From Spirochaetaceae bacterium (GTDB taxonomy: Bacteria; Spirochaetota; Spirochaetia; Sphaerochaetales; Sphaerochaetaceae): a DNA stretch of 6,076 nt. Below the pieces are notes generated by a model, which saw only the letters and a program-made list of their open reading frames with translations, had not been told where the DNA came from and made no database searches. Every line of letters starts with the position of its first letter. Position 1 is the stretch's first letter. Where the stretch lies: positions 1 to 6,076 of the forward strand of contig JAENWY010000141.1 of NCBI GenBank assembly GCA_016649775.1, given 5' to 3'. Both the position numbers and the translations under genes were made by a program. Shown here piece after piece: positions 1 through 5,850 of this stretch.

Positions 1-486
1 AAAGCATTAGGTGCAGAGGTTTGGATTTCAGATATCTCTCAAGGTAAACTTGATATTGCTAAAACATTTGGCATCGATGGAACAATTCTAAACTCTTCAA
101 AAGAAGCTTTCGATAATGGTGTAGCTAAAATTACAGAATCAAATGGTTTTGATGTAACTATTGAAGCAGTTGGTCTACCTTCTACTTTTATTGATTGTAT
201 TGATGCAGCTTGTTTTGGCGGGCACATGGTTTTAGTTGGTGTTGGTAAGAGAAATGCAGATTTCAATTTCACTTTATTACAAAAGAAAGAATTGAACGTA
301 TATGGTTCAAGAAATGCATTAAAGAAAGATTTTATTGAATTAATTGATATAGTAAAACGTGGTGATGTTCCTTTAGATAAAATCATCACAAATACCTATT
401 CTTTTGATGAAGCTCAAAGAGCTTTTTCTGATTTTGATGCAAATACGGGTGATATGTTAAAAGTTGTAATTGATTTTACAAAATAA
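1..486 (+). CDS. Zinc-type MDR alcohol/polyol dehydrogenase, C-terminal part (5' end outside window)
   Basis: This open frame runs from the first base to TAA at 484-486 and gives 161 residues. It is the C-terminal half of a medium-chain dehydrogenase/reductase, a family usually about 340 residues long, so the catalytic zinc domain and the GxGxxG loop lie upstream. What is visible is the second half of the Rossmann domain: a strand ending in Asp ('WISD', residue 11), the usual mark of NAD(H) over NADP(H) preference; the 'FDVTIEAVG' strand near residues 48-56; and 'GGHMVLVGVG' near 74-83. The segment 'KKELNVYGSRNALKKDF' (about 93-109), followed by a 'I.RGDVPLDKIITNTYSFDEAQRAF' pattern, resembles from memory the E. 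coli LgoD/YjjN (L-galactonate oxidoreductase) branch rather than ethanol dehydrogenases. Sorbitol- or threonine-dehydrogenase-like substrates remain possible. It lies 76 bases before dctP in the same direction, suggesting that it acts on the imported compound. The ATG at 226 is internal, not a start. Confidence 0.88.
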   Translation, partial: KALGAEVWISDISQGKLDIAKTFGIDGTILNSSKEAFDNGVAKITESNGFDVTIEAVGLPSTFIDCIDAACFGGHMVLVGVGKRNADFNFTLLQKKELNVYGSRNALKKDFIELIDIVKRGDVPLDKIITNTYSFDEAQRAFSDFDANTGDMLKVVIDFTK

Positions 487-501
487 ATATATAGTAAATT
501 A

Positions 502-535
502 TTGTTTATAAACAAATTTAAATACATATAAACAA
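502..535 (+). promoter_or_regulatory. Candidate operator: 14-bp perfect palindrome plus a repeated half-site upstream of dctP
   Basis: TTGTTTATAAACAA at 502-515 is a perfect palindrome. The 9-mer TATAAACAA at its right side (507-515) recurs exactly at 527-535, 20 bp (about two helical turns) further on and on the same face of the DNA. The pair lies 28-60 bases before the dctP start, where a repressor or activator would control the transporter. Symmetric TTGT..ACAA sites are used by several GntR- and other HTH-type regulators, but I cannot name the family. The palindrome has no T-tract after it, so it is not a good terminator for the dehydrogenase gene. Chance palindromes are commoner in DNA this rich in A and T. 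Confidence 0.4.
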
Positions 536-562
536 TTAGAGGTTTCTTAGGGAGGAATATCT

Positions 563-1594
563 ATGAAAAAAAGAATGGCAATTTTAGTAACAATGTTAGC
601 TTTATCAGCAACAGTTGTTTTTGCAAGTGGTAACAAGGAAGCAAGTGATTCAAGCACTAAACAAGCAGTAACAACTGTACAAATTGGTTTTGGTAACTCA
701 TTATCAGAACCTCTTGGACAAGCTCTTGTTAAATGGCAATCATTGGTAGCAGAACAGGGTGATGGTTCATTAAAAATTGAACTTTTCCCAGATTCTCAAT
801 TAGGTAGTAAGAGTGAATTAATTGATTCAATGCTTTTAGGTGAACCAGTTGTTACATTGGCTGATGGTGCTTTTTATGCTGATTATGGTGTAAATGACTT
901 TGGTATCGTTTTTGGTCCATTCCTTTTTGATTCTTGGGAACAATGTTGGACTTTAACAAAGAGTGATTGGTATGCGGATCAAAGTGCTCAATTAGAAGCT
1001 AAAGGTCTAAAGCTTTTAACTTCAGATTGGATGTATGGTGATCGTCACACTTTAACAGTTGAACCTGTTAAAAGTGTTGCAGATTTAAAAGGTCTTAAGT
1101 TACGTGTTCCAAGTAACAAGATTCAGAGTGTAGGTATGGATACTTTAGGTGCTACATCAACAGGTATGGCTCTAAGTGATGTTTATCAAGCTCTTCAAAC
1201 AAAGACTATTGATGGTGCAGAAAATCCACTTTCAGTTCTTTACGGAAGAAAATTACAAGAAGTAGCTAAATATTTAATTTTAGATGCTCATGTAAAGAAT
1301 TTTACAACTTGGGTATGTTCAGCAGACTTCTTTAATTCTCTAACACCTGCTCAACAACAATTATTAATGAGTACTGGTGATGAAGCAGGTTTATATAATA
1401 ATACCCTTCAGGAAGCATCAGATGGTAAATACCTTCAATTAATGAAAGATGATGGTGTAGAAGTTACAGAAATGACACCTGAGATGCAAGCTGAATTTAA
1501 AGCAGCAGCTCTTCCTTTCTATGATTTAGGTGATGAATTTGGATGGTCTCCAAATCTTTATTCTACTGTTAGAAAAGCAATGGGTGCAGAATAA
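563..1594 (+). CDS. dctP: TRAP transporter solute-binding protein DctP (DctP/YiaO type)
   Basis: This is the 343-residue extracytoplasmic ligand-binding subunit of a tripartite ATP-independent periplasmic (TRAP) transporter; the family is usually 320-350 residues. The ATG at 563 follows GGAGG (551-555) by 7 bases. Residues 1-21 form a signal peptide (KKR, hydrophobic core, 'VVFA'), with probable signal-peptidase I cleavage before 'SGNKEA'. There is no lipobox cysteine, so it is predicted to be soluble in the periplasm. Family marks are 'LFPDSQLGSKSELI' (74-87), 'DLKGLKLRVPSNK' (174-186) with the conserved Arg181 that in this family usually salt-bridges the substrate carboxylate, 'STGMALSDVYQALQTKTIDGAENPLS' (199-224) and Arg161 in 'YGDRHTL'. 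This implies an organic-acid ligand. Asn221 in 'ENP' and the dehydrogenase next door make a sugar acid plausible, but the exact substrate cannot be read from sequence. It is the first gene of dctPQM and is followed by a strong hairpin. Confidence 0.95.
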   Translation: MKKRMAILVTMLALSATVVFASGNKEASDSSTKQAVTTVQIGFGNSLSEPLGQALVKWQSLVAEQGDGSLKIELFPDSQLGSKSELIDSMLLGEPVVTLADGAFYADYGVNDFGIVFGPFLFDSWEQCWTLTKSDWYADQSAQLEAKGLKLLTSDWMYGDRHTLTVEPVKSVADLKGLKLRVPSNKIQSVGMDTLGATSTGMALSDVYQALQTKTIDGAENPLSVLYGRKLQEVAKYLILDAHVKNFTTWVCSADFFNSLTPAQQQLLMSTGDEAGLYNNTLQEASDGKYLQLMKDDGVEVTEMTPEMQAEFKAAALPFYDLGDEFGWSPNLYSTVRKAMGAE

Positions 1595-1617
1595 AAAAGT
1601 AATTATAAGTTAATTAC

Positions 1618-1646
1618 ATTATTCGCTCCTATAAGGAGCGAATAAT
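1618..1646 (+). promoter_or_regulatory. Intercistronic stem-loop between dctP and dctQ
   Basis: The arms ATTATTCGCTCCT (1618-1630) and AGGAGCGAATAAT (1634-1646) are perfectly complementary over 13 bp around a 3-base ATA loop. The stem begins 23 bases after the dctP stop. Only a short GTTT follows, not a long U-tract, so it should be at most a leaky terminator. Its more likely role is a 3' block against exonucleases that leaves more dctP message than dctQM message, as known for binding-protein genes in other uptake operons. The right arm carries AGGAG, which could serve the ATG at 1645, but both would be buried in the stem. Initiation at the downstream ATG 1666, outside the hairpin, is therefore favoured. 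Confidence 0.8.
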
Positions 1647-1653
1647 GTTTGTA

Positions 1654-1660
1654 GAGGAAG
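1654..1660 (+). promoter_or_regulatory. Ribosome binding site that sets the dctQ start
   Basis: GAGGAAG lies 5 bases before the ATG at 1666 and outside the preceding hairpin. It selects 1666 over the in-frame ATG at 1645, whose only purine-rich signal is locked in the right arm of the stem. Confidence 0.7.
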
Positions 1661-1665
1661 TTTTT

Positions 1666-2166
1666 ATGTCACAAAAGATAGATATCAAGCATTATTTAAA
1701 GAATCTTGATGTATTAATAGCGATTGCTGCATTAATCACTTTGATTTTGTTAACATCGCTAGGTGTTGTTATGAGGTATGTAGTTGGTAAGCCTTTTACC
1801 TGGCTTGAAGAAGTTCAATTATTCTGTATGGTTTGGATTGTTTTTTCAGCTAGTGGATATGCCTTTAGGATCGGTGGTCAAGTTGCTATCGAAATGTTAG
1901 TTGAAGCAATGCCTTTAAAAGTTCAAAAAATAATCGAATATGTTATAGATGCTGTAGTATTTTTTGTGATTTGTTATTTTCTTTATCAAAGTATTGGTTT
2001 TGTTCAATTATTCATAAGAAGTGGTAGATCTACAAATATGTTAAAAATACCATTTTGGTTCATATATGCTATAGCTCCAGCTTCTTGTATAGATATGTTA
2101 ATTAGCTATGTACACACTAAGTATTTTAGTAAAAAAAATAATGATGATAGGGAGAGTGTAGCATGA
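1666..2166 (+). CDS. dctQ: TRAP transporter small membrane subunit DctQ
   Basis: This is the small integral-membrane subunit of the TRAP permease; it pairs with DctM and helps dock the loaded binding protein. From ATG 1666 it has 166 residues, normal for the family; the ATG at 1645 would add only seven unconserved residues (MFVEEVF). Four membrane helices are visible near residues 14-36, 50-66, 88-110 and 128-148. The family signature 'MRYVVGKPFTWLEEVQLF' lies at 36-53, joining helix 1 to helix 2, and is followed by an 'FSASGYAFRIGGQVAIEML' loop typical of DctQ. The C-terminus is short and polar (SKKNNDDRESVA). The stop TGA (2164-2166) overlaps the dctM start by 4 bases (ATGA), which implies translational coupling and equal subunit amounts. 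Confidence 0.93.
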   Translation: MSQKIDIKHYLKNLDVLIAIAALITLILLTSLGVVMRYVVGKPFTWLEEVQLFCMVWIVFSASGYAFRIGGQVAIEMLVEAMPLKVQKIIEYVIDAVVFFVICYFLYQSIGFVQLFIRSGRSTNMLKIPFWFIYAIAPASCIDMLISYVHTKYFSKKNNDDRESVA

Positions 2167-3449
2167 CCTCAGTAATTTCAATTTCAGCAATTGTCTTATT
2201 GGTACTACTATTCTTAAAAGTACCTGTATTTATATCAATTTTAGGCGGTTCTTCCGTTTATTTCTTATTTAATCCGCATGTAAATCCAATTCTTTTTGCA
2301 CAGCAAATGATTACAGGTACAGAAAGTATTTCATTACTTGCTATTCCTTTCTTCGTGTGTGCAGGTACTTTTATGAACTATACTGGTGTTACCAAGAGAA
2401 TTATGAATTTCTGTTCTGTAATGACAGGTCGTCTTTCTGGTGGTTTAGCACAAGTTAATATTCTTTTATCAACACTTATGGGTGGACTATCAGGATCAAA
2501 TCTAGCGGATGCTGCTATGGAAGCAAAAATGTTAGTACCTGAAATGGAAGATAAAGGGTTTTCAAAACCCTTTTCAACTGTTGTTACTGCTGCCTCTTCA
2601 ATGATTACTCCATTAATTCCACCTGGAATCGCAATGATTATCTATGGTGTTATTGCTAACGTTTCAATTGGTAAATTATTTGTATCTGGTATCGGAGTTG
2701 GTACATTCCTTTGTCTTTCAATGATGGTTTTAGTATCTCAAATGTCAAAAAAGAGAGGATATAAACCTCTTAGAACTGAAAAAATGAGCTTAGCTGATTA
2801 TAAAGCAGTTATTCCACCTGCAATAGCTCCATTATGTTTACCTATCATTATTATTGGTGGTATTCGTCTTGGTATTTTTACAGCAACAGAGGCTGGTGCA
2901 GTAGCAATCCTATACGCTATTTTCTTAGGTATTTTCTATAAAGATCTAACAAAAGAAGCAGCAGCAAAAGCCTTTAAAGAAACAGTATCAACAACCTCAG
3001 CTATTATGTTAATTGTTGCTTCTGCTACTGTATTCTCATGGATTTTAACTAAAGAGAGAATTCCACAACAACTAACAGAATGGATGGTATCAAATATACA
3101 TAGTAAGTATTTATTCTTATTCCTTGTAAACATTTTTCTATTGATTGTTGGTATGTTTATTGAAGGTAATGCTTCTATGATTATATTAGTTCCTCTCCTA
3201 GCTCCTATTGCCGCTTCCTATGGTATTAATGAAATCCAATTCGCAATGATGTATATCTTCAATAATGCAATTGGTGCTTTCTCTCCTCCAATGGGAACCC
3301 TTATGTTTGTTACTTGTAGTATTACTGGTTGTAAAACAAAAGATTTTATCAAGGAAGCAGCTCCTTTCTATATTTTATTGTTTGTGGATTTAATGCTATT
3401 TACATATTTCCCTCCATTTACTACTGTTTTAGTAAATCTTGTTTACTAA
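2163..3449 (+). CDS. dctM: TRAP transporter large membrane subunit DctM
   Basis: This is the 428-residue transport channel subunit of the TRAP system, an ion-coupled (usually Na+) symporter of the ion-transporter superfamily; the family is about 425-430 residues. The start ATG overlaps the dctQ stop and is preceded by AGGGAGAG (2149-2156) at 6 bases. The protein is hydrophobic throughout, consistent with 11-12 helices and hairpins. Signature segments are 'AIPFFVCAGTFMNYTG' (60-75), the first hairpin/ion site 'GGLSGSNLADAAMEAKMLVPEM' beginning at 107, 'SSMITPLIPPGIAMIIYGV' (145-163), 'GIRLGIFTATEAGAVA' (233-248), 'GNASMIILVPLL' (335-346) and the second-repeat 'NAIGAFSPPMGTLMFV' (368-383). These mirror one another as expected from the inverted two-fold repeat. 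No truncation or frameshift is seen. It is the last gene of the operon, followed 19 bases later by an intrinsic terminator. Confidence 0.95.
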   Translation: MTSVISISAIVLLVLLFLKVPVFISILGGSSVYFLFNPHVNPILFAQQMITGTESISLLAIPFFVCAGTFMNYTGVTKRIMNFCSVMTGRLSGGLAQVNILLSTLMGGLSGSNLADAAMEAKMLVPEMEDKGFSKPFSTVVTAASSMITPLIPPGIAMIIYGVIANVSIGKLFVSGIGVGTFLCLSMMVLVSQMSKKRGYKPLRTEKMSLADYKAVIPPAIAPLCLPIIIIGGIRLGIFTATEAGAVAILYAIFLGIFYKDLTKEAAAKAFKETVSTTSAIMLIVASATVFSWILTKERIPQQLTEWMVSNIHSKYLFLFLVNIFLLIVGMFIEGNASMIILVPLLAPIAASYGINEIQFAMMYIFNNAIGAFSPPMGTLMFVTCSITGCKTKDFIKEAAPFYILLFVDLMLFTYFPPFTTVLVNLVY

Positions 3450-3468
3450 TATTTAGTTGATATAATTT

Positions 3469-3503
3469 AAAAAACCTTTCCATTAATTTGTGAAAGGTTT
3501 TTT
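3469..3503 (+). terminator. Rho-independent terminator of the dctPQM operon
   Basis: AAAAAACCTTTC (3469-3480) pairs perfectly with GAAAGGTTTTTT (3492-3503) around an 11-base loop. The stem ends in a run of six T. The A-tract on the other side could let it work on the - strand too, but no - strand gene is seen ending here. Confidence 0.88.
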
Positions 3504-3614
3504 CATAGAAAAATATTTATATAAAGTAAAATATATCATTGAAAAGTATACCTTTATTTTATTTAACATAATTATATCTGTTTAAATTTAGCTAAAGCGC
3601 AAATCACCGATTAC

Positions 3615-3643
3615 TTGAAATAAATAGAGTAATAATATTAAAT
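3615..3643 (+). promoter_or_regulatory. Possible sigma-70 type promoter for the deaminase gene
   Basis: TTGAAA (3615-3620, five of six matches to TTGACA) is separated by 17 bases from TTAAAT (3638-3643, four of six to TATAAT). This would start the message near 3650, just before the AAGGTG ribosome site. Because the TRAP terminator lies upstream, the deaminase needs its own promoter. AT-rich DNA gives many such near matches, and a second TTGAAA occurs at 3539-3544. Confidence 0.35.
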
Positions 3644-3673
3644 GAAACTAAATATATTATTAAAAGGTGAAAA

Positions 3674-4177
3674 ATGAAAAAAGTTAAAAAAGAAAATGCA
3701 ACAGAGAAAGATATTAAGTTATTATATGAAACTGTGAGAATAGCTCACGAGGCTTTTGAAAATGGAAATCATCCCTTTGGTGCCCTCTTAGCAGATAATA
3801 ATGGAAACATACTTATTGAACGTGGAAATAATAAGAATGATTCTCCTTGTCTTCATGCAGAAACCTCTGTAATGATTGAAGCTGGAAGGCGTTATAGTCC
3901 CAAGTTTTTAGAATCATGTAGTTTATATACTAACTTTGAACCTTGTGTAATGTGCACTGGTGCCGCTTATTGGACAAATGTTAGTAAAATAGTATTTGGT
4001 TTAACAGAAAAACAATTATTAGAGTTAACAGGTTCTAATGAAGAAAACCCAACATTTTCAATGCCAACTGAAGAGGTATTAGAACATGGACAACGTCAAA
4101 TGGTTGTTGTTGGTCCAATAGAAGATGAGAAACTTAAACAGGCTATTATAAAAGATCATCTGGACTTTTGGAAATAA
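3674..4177 (+). CDS. Zinc-dependent nucleobase/nucleoside deaminase (CDA fold)
   Basis: This is a 167-residue cytoplasmic enzyme of the cytidine/deoxycytidylate deaminase superfamily, which removes an exocyclic amino group by zinc-activated water. The catalytic signature is complete: 'HAE' at 61-63 (His61 zinc ligand, Glu63 proton shuttle) and 'PCVMC' at 90-94 (Cys91 and Cys94 zinc ligands). 'GNHPFGALL' (31-39) is the usual substrate-side strand. The C-terminal half, with 'VFGLTEKQLLELTG', 'EENPTF', 'GQRQMVVVGPI' and the ending 'DHLDFW', matches from memory a subgroup annotated simply as 'nucleoside deaminase', related to guanine deaminases (GuaD) and distinct from tRNA deaminase TadA. Guanine, cytosine or a modified base are candidate substrates, and none can be chosen here. 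The start is ATG 3674 with AAGGTG (3664-3669) at 4 bases, rather close. It appears to be transcribed alone; a link to the TRAP genes is not shown. Confidence 0.9.
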   Translation: MKKVKKENATEKDIKLLYETVRIAHEAFENGNHPFGALLADNNGNILIERGNNKNDSPCLHAETSVMIEAGRRYSPKFLESCSLYTNFEPCVMCTGAAYWTNVSKIVFGLTEKQLLELTGSNEENPTFSMPTEEVLEHGQRQMVVVGPIEDEKLKQAIIKDHLDFWK

Positions 4178-4228
4178 CAATTTGCTTTAACATTTGATTT
4201 AGTAGTTATATTCATATAATTGTTTTTT
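4176..4228 (+). terminator. Weak candidate terminator after the deaminase
   Basis: AACAATT (4176-4182), overlapping the stop codon, pairs with AATTGTT (4218-4224), and the right arm runs into a six-T tract (4223-4228). The 7-bp stem is AT-rich and the loop is 35 bases long, so folding is doubtful. The T-tract position is the main support. Confidence 0.25.
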
Positions 4229-4670
4229 CATTTGGATTTAGTAAAAATTATTATATATGTAAAAAGGTAATTCAAAATTCAAATAACTAGATTTTAAAGC
4301 TATTACTAATTTTTGAATAGCCACTATTTTGTGAATACTAATCAATGCTCACAACTTAAGGAATAACTGGTAAGTCTTTTATGTAATAACCAATTAAGTT
4401 AAGGATTTGATGATAAAGAAGTATCACCTTGTAAATATTTCTTTAGTATTTATTTTTTTAGTAAGAACTTTAAATTAATTGTTTTTTTAATTTGATTACT
4501 TGATATTAATGTAATTAGGAAGCCAAAAGAAATGAAGCTTATTGATATGTCTTAATAGTTTTGAGAAGTAAATCTTCTGTATTTAAGAATGAAACCTTAG
4601 ATTTTTATTATATTCTCTAAACTTTGCTTTTAAATGGAGATTAAGTTAATTTATTGAGACCTTTACATTA
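4178..4670 (+). other. 493-base AT-rich stretch with no convincing gene
   Basis: Stop codons are frequent in all frames and I recognise no tRNA, riboswitch or protein fragment. Visible items are the weak terminator at its start; an imperfect direct repeat, CATTTGATTTAGTA (4191-4204) and CATTTGGATTTAGTA (4229-4243); a loose inverted repeat with CTTAA..TGGT (4355-4371) against ACCA..TTAAG (4389-4403); and a 22-codon ORF with an AAGGA site (4410-4478, see findings). It could be a decayed gene, an unrecognised RNA gene or simple spacer. Confidence 0.5.
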
Positions 4671-4862
4671 ATGATAAGTGGGGAAATTAGCTTAACGCTA
4701 ACAGCGGCACCAAGTTATGATTATAAGAATAAAATAATAGCGGCAATTAGTACTTTTTTGAGTAAATCTGATATGGAATTAATTAATGTTAATGCACTAG
4801 GAATAAAACAAGCGGCCGTAATGATTTCAAAGCGCATGGGATTTGTAGATAAATCAAATTAA
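4671..4862 (+). CDS. Small ORF, 63 residues, possibly Alba/SpoVS-like
   Basis: I do not firmly recognise this ORF. The pattern is strand (EISLTLTA, 5-12), helix (YKNKIIAAISTFLSKS, 18-33), strand (MELINVNALG, 35-44), helix (KQAAVMISKRMGFV, 46-59), that is β-α-β-α. By eye it lines up with the first two thirds of SpoVS ('..VSA..VAGALAGVL....EIQAIGAGALNQAVKAVAIARGFV..') and more loosely with Alba nucleic-acid-binding proteins. The shared points are the A-rich first helix, 'A.G....QA' and the 'R.GFV' end. SpoVS is about 86 residues, so the final strands would be missing: a divergent, truncated or decayed copy, or a false match. Codon use differs from the neighbours: three GCG alanine codons and a CGC arginine within 63 codons. 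No good ribosome site precedes ATG 4671; the frame stays open back to 4650. The downstream exporter starts 85 bases later. Confidence 0.4.
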   Translation: MISGEISLTLTAAPSYDYKNKIIAAISTFLSKSDMELINVNALGIKQAAVMISKRMGFVDKSN

Positions 4863-4934
4863 TATTTAGTTTAAAATTGCTAAGTATATATTAAATTTTT
4901 TAATAATATGTTAGTACTTTCTCATATATATTTT

Positions 4935-4942
4935 AGAGAGAG
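4935..4942 (+). promoter_or_regulatory. Ribosome binding site that sets the EamA start
   Basis: AGAGAGAG lies 5 bases before ATG 4948. The in-frame GTG at 4942 overlaps this purine tract and would leave no spacer, so ATG 4948 is preferred. Confidence 0.55.
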
Positions 4943-4947
4943 TGTCT

Positions 4948-5850
4948 ATGAGTAAGTCTTATTCGCGCGGAATTATTATTATAATAATATCAGCTATTAT
5001 GTTTGGTATTAATCCTGCATTTTCATTAATGTTACGATCTGGTGGTATGGGGCTTCCCTCATCTCTTTTATTTAGATTTATTATTGGTGTATTTTTTTAT
5101 TTTTTACTTCTAGCAAAAAGGAAAAAACTTTCAGATTTGAAAATTGAAAGAGGAACTATAAAAGAATTAATAATTGCTGGTATTTTCTTTTTTACTATGG
5201 CGTTAACTCTTCTTGCCTCCTATGTATATATACCATCTGGTTTATCTACTGTTATACACTACAGTTATCCTATGATTGTAATGATATTAGCCGTTATTAT
5301 AGGCCAACAAAAATTAAATTTTTATATAATCATTTCCCTTATATTAGCAGGTATTGCAGTTGTCTTAATATCACTTCCTGATTCTCATATAGTTCTAGAC
5401 CCAAGAGGAATAATTTTATCTATTATTTCTTCATTAGCTATTAGTATATATATAATTTTATTAAATCAAAAAAAATTAAAACAATTGAATTCTTTTGTAA
5501 TTGTATTTTATATTGCTCTTTTCTTTACTATTGTAATCATTTCTTGGATAGCAATTGATTTTTTTAATGGAAAAAGTGCAACCGAATTATTCGGAGTAAT
5601 TACACCCATTGTAGTTATTGGTGGAATTGGTTTTGGATCTTGTTGTGCAATTGGAGTGTTATTATTTGCAATTGGAGTTAAAGCAATTGGAGGTGCAGTT
5701 GCTGGAGCTGTCTCTACGCTTGAACCTTTAACAGCAGTCCTTGTTGGTACTATTTTATTCAAAGAGCCCATTCCTTCAACCTTTATAATTGCAAGTGTTG
5801 CTATAATCGGGTCAACAATTCTTCTTTCTCTTAAGGGTGAAAACAGTTAA
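4948..5850 (+). CDS. EamA-family (drug/metabolite transporter superfamily) membrane exporter
   Basis: This is a 300-residue inner-membrane protein with the standard ten-helix, two-repeat EamA layout. Helices lie near residues 8-26, 37-55, 73-91, 100-119, 124-142, 152-171, 183-203, 216-237, 247-270 and 278-294. The end of repeat 1 carries 'LSTVIHYSYPMIVMILAVI' (99-117), and the end of repeat 2 carries the matching 'AGAVSTLEPLTAVLVGTILF' (252-271) followed by 'KEPI', the classic EamA signature. Positive loops after helix 2 (KRKK, 57-60) and helix 6 (KKLK, 175-178) fit the positive-inside rule. Family members export amino acids, metabolites or drugs by exchange or proton coupling; the substrate is not predictable. 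ATG 4948 is chosen over GTG 4942 because of the ribosome site. It seems monocistronic. Its poly-A plus CCTCT (5860-5872) looks like the left half of a terminator, but no matching right arm follows closely. Confidence 0.92.
   Translation: MSKSYSRGIIIIIISAIMFGINPAFSLMLRSGGMGLPSSLLFRFIIGVFFYFLLLAKRKKLSDLKIERGTIKELIIAGIFFFTMALTLLASYVYIPSGLSTVIHYSYPMIVMILAVIIGQQKLNFYIIISLILAGIAVVLISLPDSHIVLDPRGIILSIISSLAISIYIILLNQKKLKQLNSFVIVFYIALFFTIVIISWIAIDFFNGKSATELFGVITPIVVIGGIGFGSCCAIGVLLFAIGVKAIGGAVAGAVSTLEPLTAVLVGTILFKEPIPSTFIIASVAIIGSTILLSLKGENS

Noticed and set aside
39..389. Open frame on the - strand opposite the dehydrogenase
   Set aside because: It lies fully antisense to a recognisable protein family, its own translation has no family likeness, and no ribosome site is evident.
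226..486. A separate 86-residue gene starting at ATG 226
   Set aside because: The same frame is open back to base 1 and its translation is continuous dehydrogenase sequence, so the ATG is an internal methionine.
1645..1665. ATG 1645 as the dctQ start
   Set aside because: Its Shine-Dalgarno-like AGGAG is locked in a 13-bp stem, and the seven extra residues are unlike DctQ; ATG 1666 has a free GAGGAAG at good spacing.
2936..3133. Open frame on the - strand inside dctM
   Set aside because: It is antisense to a conserved membrane protein and has no recognisable product.
4889..4905. TATTAAA/TTTAATA hairpin after the small ORF as a terminator
   Set aside because: The stem is 7 bp of only A-T pairs with no T-tract after it, expected by chance in this composition.
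4942..4947. GTG 4942 as the start of the EamA exporter
   Set aside because: It overlaps the AGAGAGAG ribosome site and leaves no spacer; ATG 4948 fits.
5508..5771. Open frame on the - strand inside the EamA gene
   Set aside because: It is antisense to the second EamA repeat; the translation is low-complexity P/A/I/T-rich, as expected from reversed membrane-protein codons.
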